Positions 5,690 through 6,666 of a stretch of 6,666 bases of DNA are shown here, piece by piece. Every line of letters begins with the position of its first letter. Within the stretch, counting starts at the first letter, position 1. Source of the DNA: Methanoregulaceae archaeon (GTDB taxonomy: Archaea > Halobacteriota > Methanomicrobia > Methanomicrobiales > Methanospirillaceae); NCBI GenBank assembly GCA_028679405.1, contig JAJRBP010000233.1, positions 1-6,666 of the forward strand, read 5' to 3'. The position numbers and the translations under genes are program-made. The notes beneath the pieces are model-generated. The model was not told where the DNA came from. It saw nothing but the letters and a program-made list of their open reading frames with translations, and made no database searches.

Positions 5690-5696
5690 AAGGATC

Positions 5697-6666
5697 ATGA
5701 AAAAACCAATAATGAATGCGGCTTTCGCCATCGCATTTCTTGTGGGAATTGCGCTCATCGGCACGGTGTCGGGAACGAGTGAACCGGTTTGCAGCACCGC
5801 CATTAACCCTGATACCTCAGGGAATTACATTGCCTATGAACTGATATACCAACAGGATGTAGACCATGATATCCGGGTGAAGGATACCTCGACTGGTAAC
5901 ATAGTTACCGTGACCTTTGCCGCTGACCTCGAAACAAACCCCGCGATCTCAGGACAAATGGTCGTATGGCAGGACAACCGGAATTACGCGACGACGGGGT
6001 GGGATATCTACGGTTACGACCTGTCCACCAGCACGGAGACCGCGATCTGTACTCAGGCCGGGGATGATATCAACCCTGATATCTCGGGAGGCAGGGTTGT
6101 CTGGGAGCATGTTACCTCGGGTTCGAATCATGATATTTATAACTGGACACGGACCGGAGGAGTGATCCAGATACTGTGTGGTTTGACGTCCGACCAGAGG
6201 AACCCGAAGATCTCAGGCGATAAGGTTGTCTGGGAGGATAACCGGAACTCCGCGACGACGGGATGGGATATCTACTTCTGGGACCCTGCCACCGGTGTTG
6301 CAACAGACATTAGTGCAGGGGCATCGGCCTTTGGAGACGGGGACGATATTAACCCGGATATCGCGACTGACATCTACGGTTATGGTGTGCCGGATACGGT
6401 CGTCTGGGAATTGGCGTTTTCCGGTAGTGACCATGATATCTTTAAATGGACCTCGTCAGAAGGGGCCACCGGAATCTGCGAAACCCTGGACTTGTCGCAG
6501 AAGCCTGTGATTACCTCCTCTGACGGCACAATTATCTGGGAGGATAACAGGAATCTCGCAACAACCGGATGGGATCTCTACTGGATTTACGGGCCCTTCT
6601 CTGAAACGCAGGTTGTATTACCCGGTGATCAGCGGAACCCCTGCATTGACCAGGAAATCGCCTGGG
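5697..6666 (+). CDS. Exported beta-propeller-like repeat protein (3' end beyond window)
   Basis: The frame from the ATG at 5697 stays open to the window edge, giving 323 codons. Residues 1-26 form a Sec-type signal peptide: KK at 2-3, a hydrophobic core (about 8-22), and a likely cut after VSG. The rest is built from two alternating half-repeats. Type A reads VVW-x-DNRN-x-ATTGWDIY and starts at about residues 89, 177 and 279. Type B reads DINPDI...VVWE...HDI and starts at about residues 36, 124 and 217, with a seventh unit beginning near 314. The VVW strands and WDIY endings resemble TolB/WD40-like propeller repeats found in methanogen surface proteins. The role is unknown; a surface-layer, adhesion or binding protein is a guess from export and fold. 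No catalytic motif is seen. GC is lower than in the operon. Confidence 0.87.
   Translation, partial: MKKPIMNAAFAIAFLVGIALIGTVSGTSEPVCSTAINPDTSGNYIAYELIYQQDVDHDIRVKDTSTGNIVTVTFAADLETNPAISGQMVVWQDNRNYATTGWDIYGYDLSTSTETAICTQAGDDINPDISGGRVVWEHVTSGSNHDIYNWTRTGGVIQILCGLTSDQRNPKISGDKVVWEDNRNSATTGWDIYFWDPATGVATDISAGASAFGDGDDINPDIATDIYGYGVPDTVVWELAFSGSDHDIFKWTSSEGATGICETLDLSQKPVITSSDGTIIWEDNRNLATTGWDLYWIYGPFSETQVVLPGDQRNPCIDQEIAW
5976..6581 (+). repeat. Intragenic repeat encoding the type A blade motif (three copies)
   Basis: Three 36-nt copies lie at 5976-6011, 6240-6275 and 6546-6581, all in frame and encoding N-R-N-x-A-T-T-G-W-D-[IL]-Y. Copies 1 and 2 agree at 33 of 36 bases, and copies 2 and 3 at 28 of 36. 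Spacing is 264 nt and then 306 nt, because the type B unit between copies 2 and 3 has a longer loop. The near identity of the first two copies points to a fairly recent internal duplication or gene conversion. Confidence 0.85.
6063..6362 (+). repeat. Intragenic repeat encoding the type B blade motif (two clear copies)
   Basis: In-frame copies at 6063-6083 and 6342-6362 encode D-D-I-N-P-D-I and agree at 18 of 21 bases. Each is followed by a VVWE strand and a GS-x-HDI element. A more diverged copy begins near 5802 (INPD, then HDI at 5865-5873). Confidence 0.7.

Larger units (their letters stand above)
5362..5696. other. AT-rich intergenic region with several dyads, no convincing gene
   Basis: These 335 nt separate the translation operon from the exported-protein gene. 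By hand count, two 60-base lines (5461-5520 and 5521-5580) are 33% and 40% GC, against about 58-60% in sampled operon lines. Contents in order are a T-run after the operon and the 10-bp palindrome CCATGCATGG (5454-5463). Next come AAAATATTTT (5489-5498) and the A/T-tract pair GAAAAA/TTTTTC (5501-5517). A TATA-like GATATATC (5522-5529), a 9-bp inverted repeat (5544-5572) and the palindromes GAAATTTC (5604-5611) and GGAATTCC (5625-5632) complete the list. Short reading frames exist on both strands, but none has a good start context or recognisable motifs. Confidence 0.7.

Noticed and set aside
5917..6510. Short plus- and minus-strand open frames within the exported-protein gene
   Set aside because: They repeat with the period of the blade repeats and lie out of frame with the open frame from 5697, which carries the signal peptide and coherent repeats.
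1..6666. CRISPR arrays, insertion sequences, tRNA or rRNA genes, phage or defence genes
   Set aside because: I looked for short regularly spaced direct repeats, transposase motifs with terminal inverted repeats, and tRNA-like T-loop/anticodon patterns. None was found. The only repeats are in-frame blade repeats in one gene.

Overview
The window looks like a piece of a euryarchaeal chromosome, most likely a methanogen close to the Methanomicrobiales. It carries archaeal-type SRP54, TrmY, Pus10, ribosomal protein L21e, the RNA polymerase stalk subunit Rpo4/RpoF, a DUF655/COG1491 protein, KsgA and a short HemK2/Mtq2-type methyltransferase. All are on the + strand and tightly packed. The domain assignment (Archaea) is firm. 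The order-level assignment is an impression from protein sequence style, not a search result.

Region 1 (1-5361) is one co-directional block of eight genes with almost no intergenic DNA: SRP54 (5' truncated by the window edge), trmY, pus10, rpl21e, rpoF, DUF655, ksgA, and the HemK-type methyltransferase. Junctions are 4 nt, a 4-nt GTGA overlap, 13 nt, 21 nt, 12 nt, a 4-nt ATGA overlap and a second 4-nt ATGA overlap. The theme is building and decorating the translation machinery. Pus10 makes pseudouridine 54/55 in tRNA and TrmY methylates the 54 product. L21e is a 50S subunit protein. KsgA dimethylates 16S rRNA. The HemK-type enzyme probably methylates the release-factor GGQ glutamine. RpoF adds a transcription component and SRP54 a co-translational targeting component. 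DUF655 is the one member without an established role.

Region 2 (5362-5696) is a 335-nt, distinctly AT-richer gap. It holds a terminator-like hairpin plus T-run straddling the last stop codon, a perfect 9-bp inverted repeat, TATA-like tracts and several short palindromes. I see no convincing gene in it.

Region 3 (5697-6666, running off the window) starts an exported protein. It has a Sec-type signal peptide followed by regularly alternating beta-propeller-like half-repeats of two kinds. It has lower GC than the operon and looks like an unrelated accessory surface or secreted protein.

No mobile element, CRISPR array, tRNA or rRNA is seen. The most interesting points are the altered GTPase motifs in SRP54, the uncharacterised DUF655 gene embedded in the cluster, the alternating-blade exported protein, and the dyad-rich leader before it.
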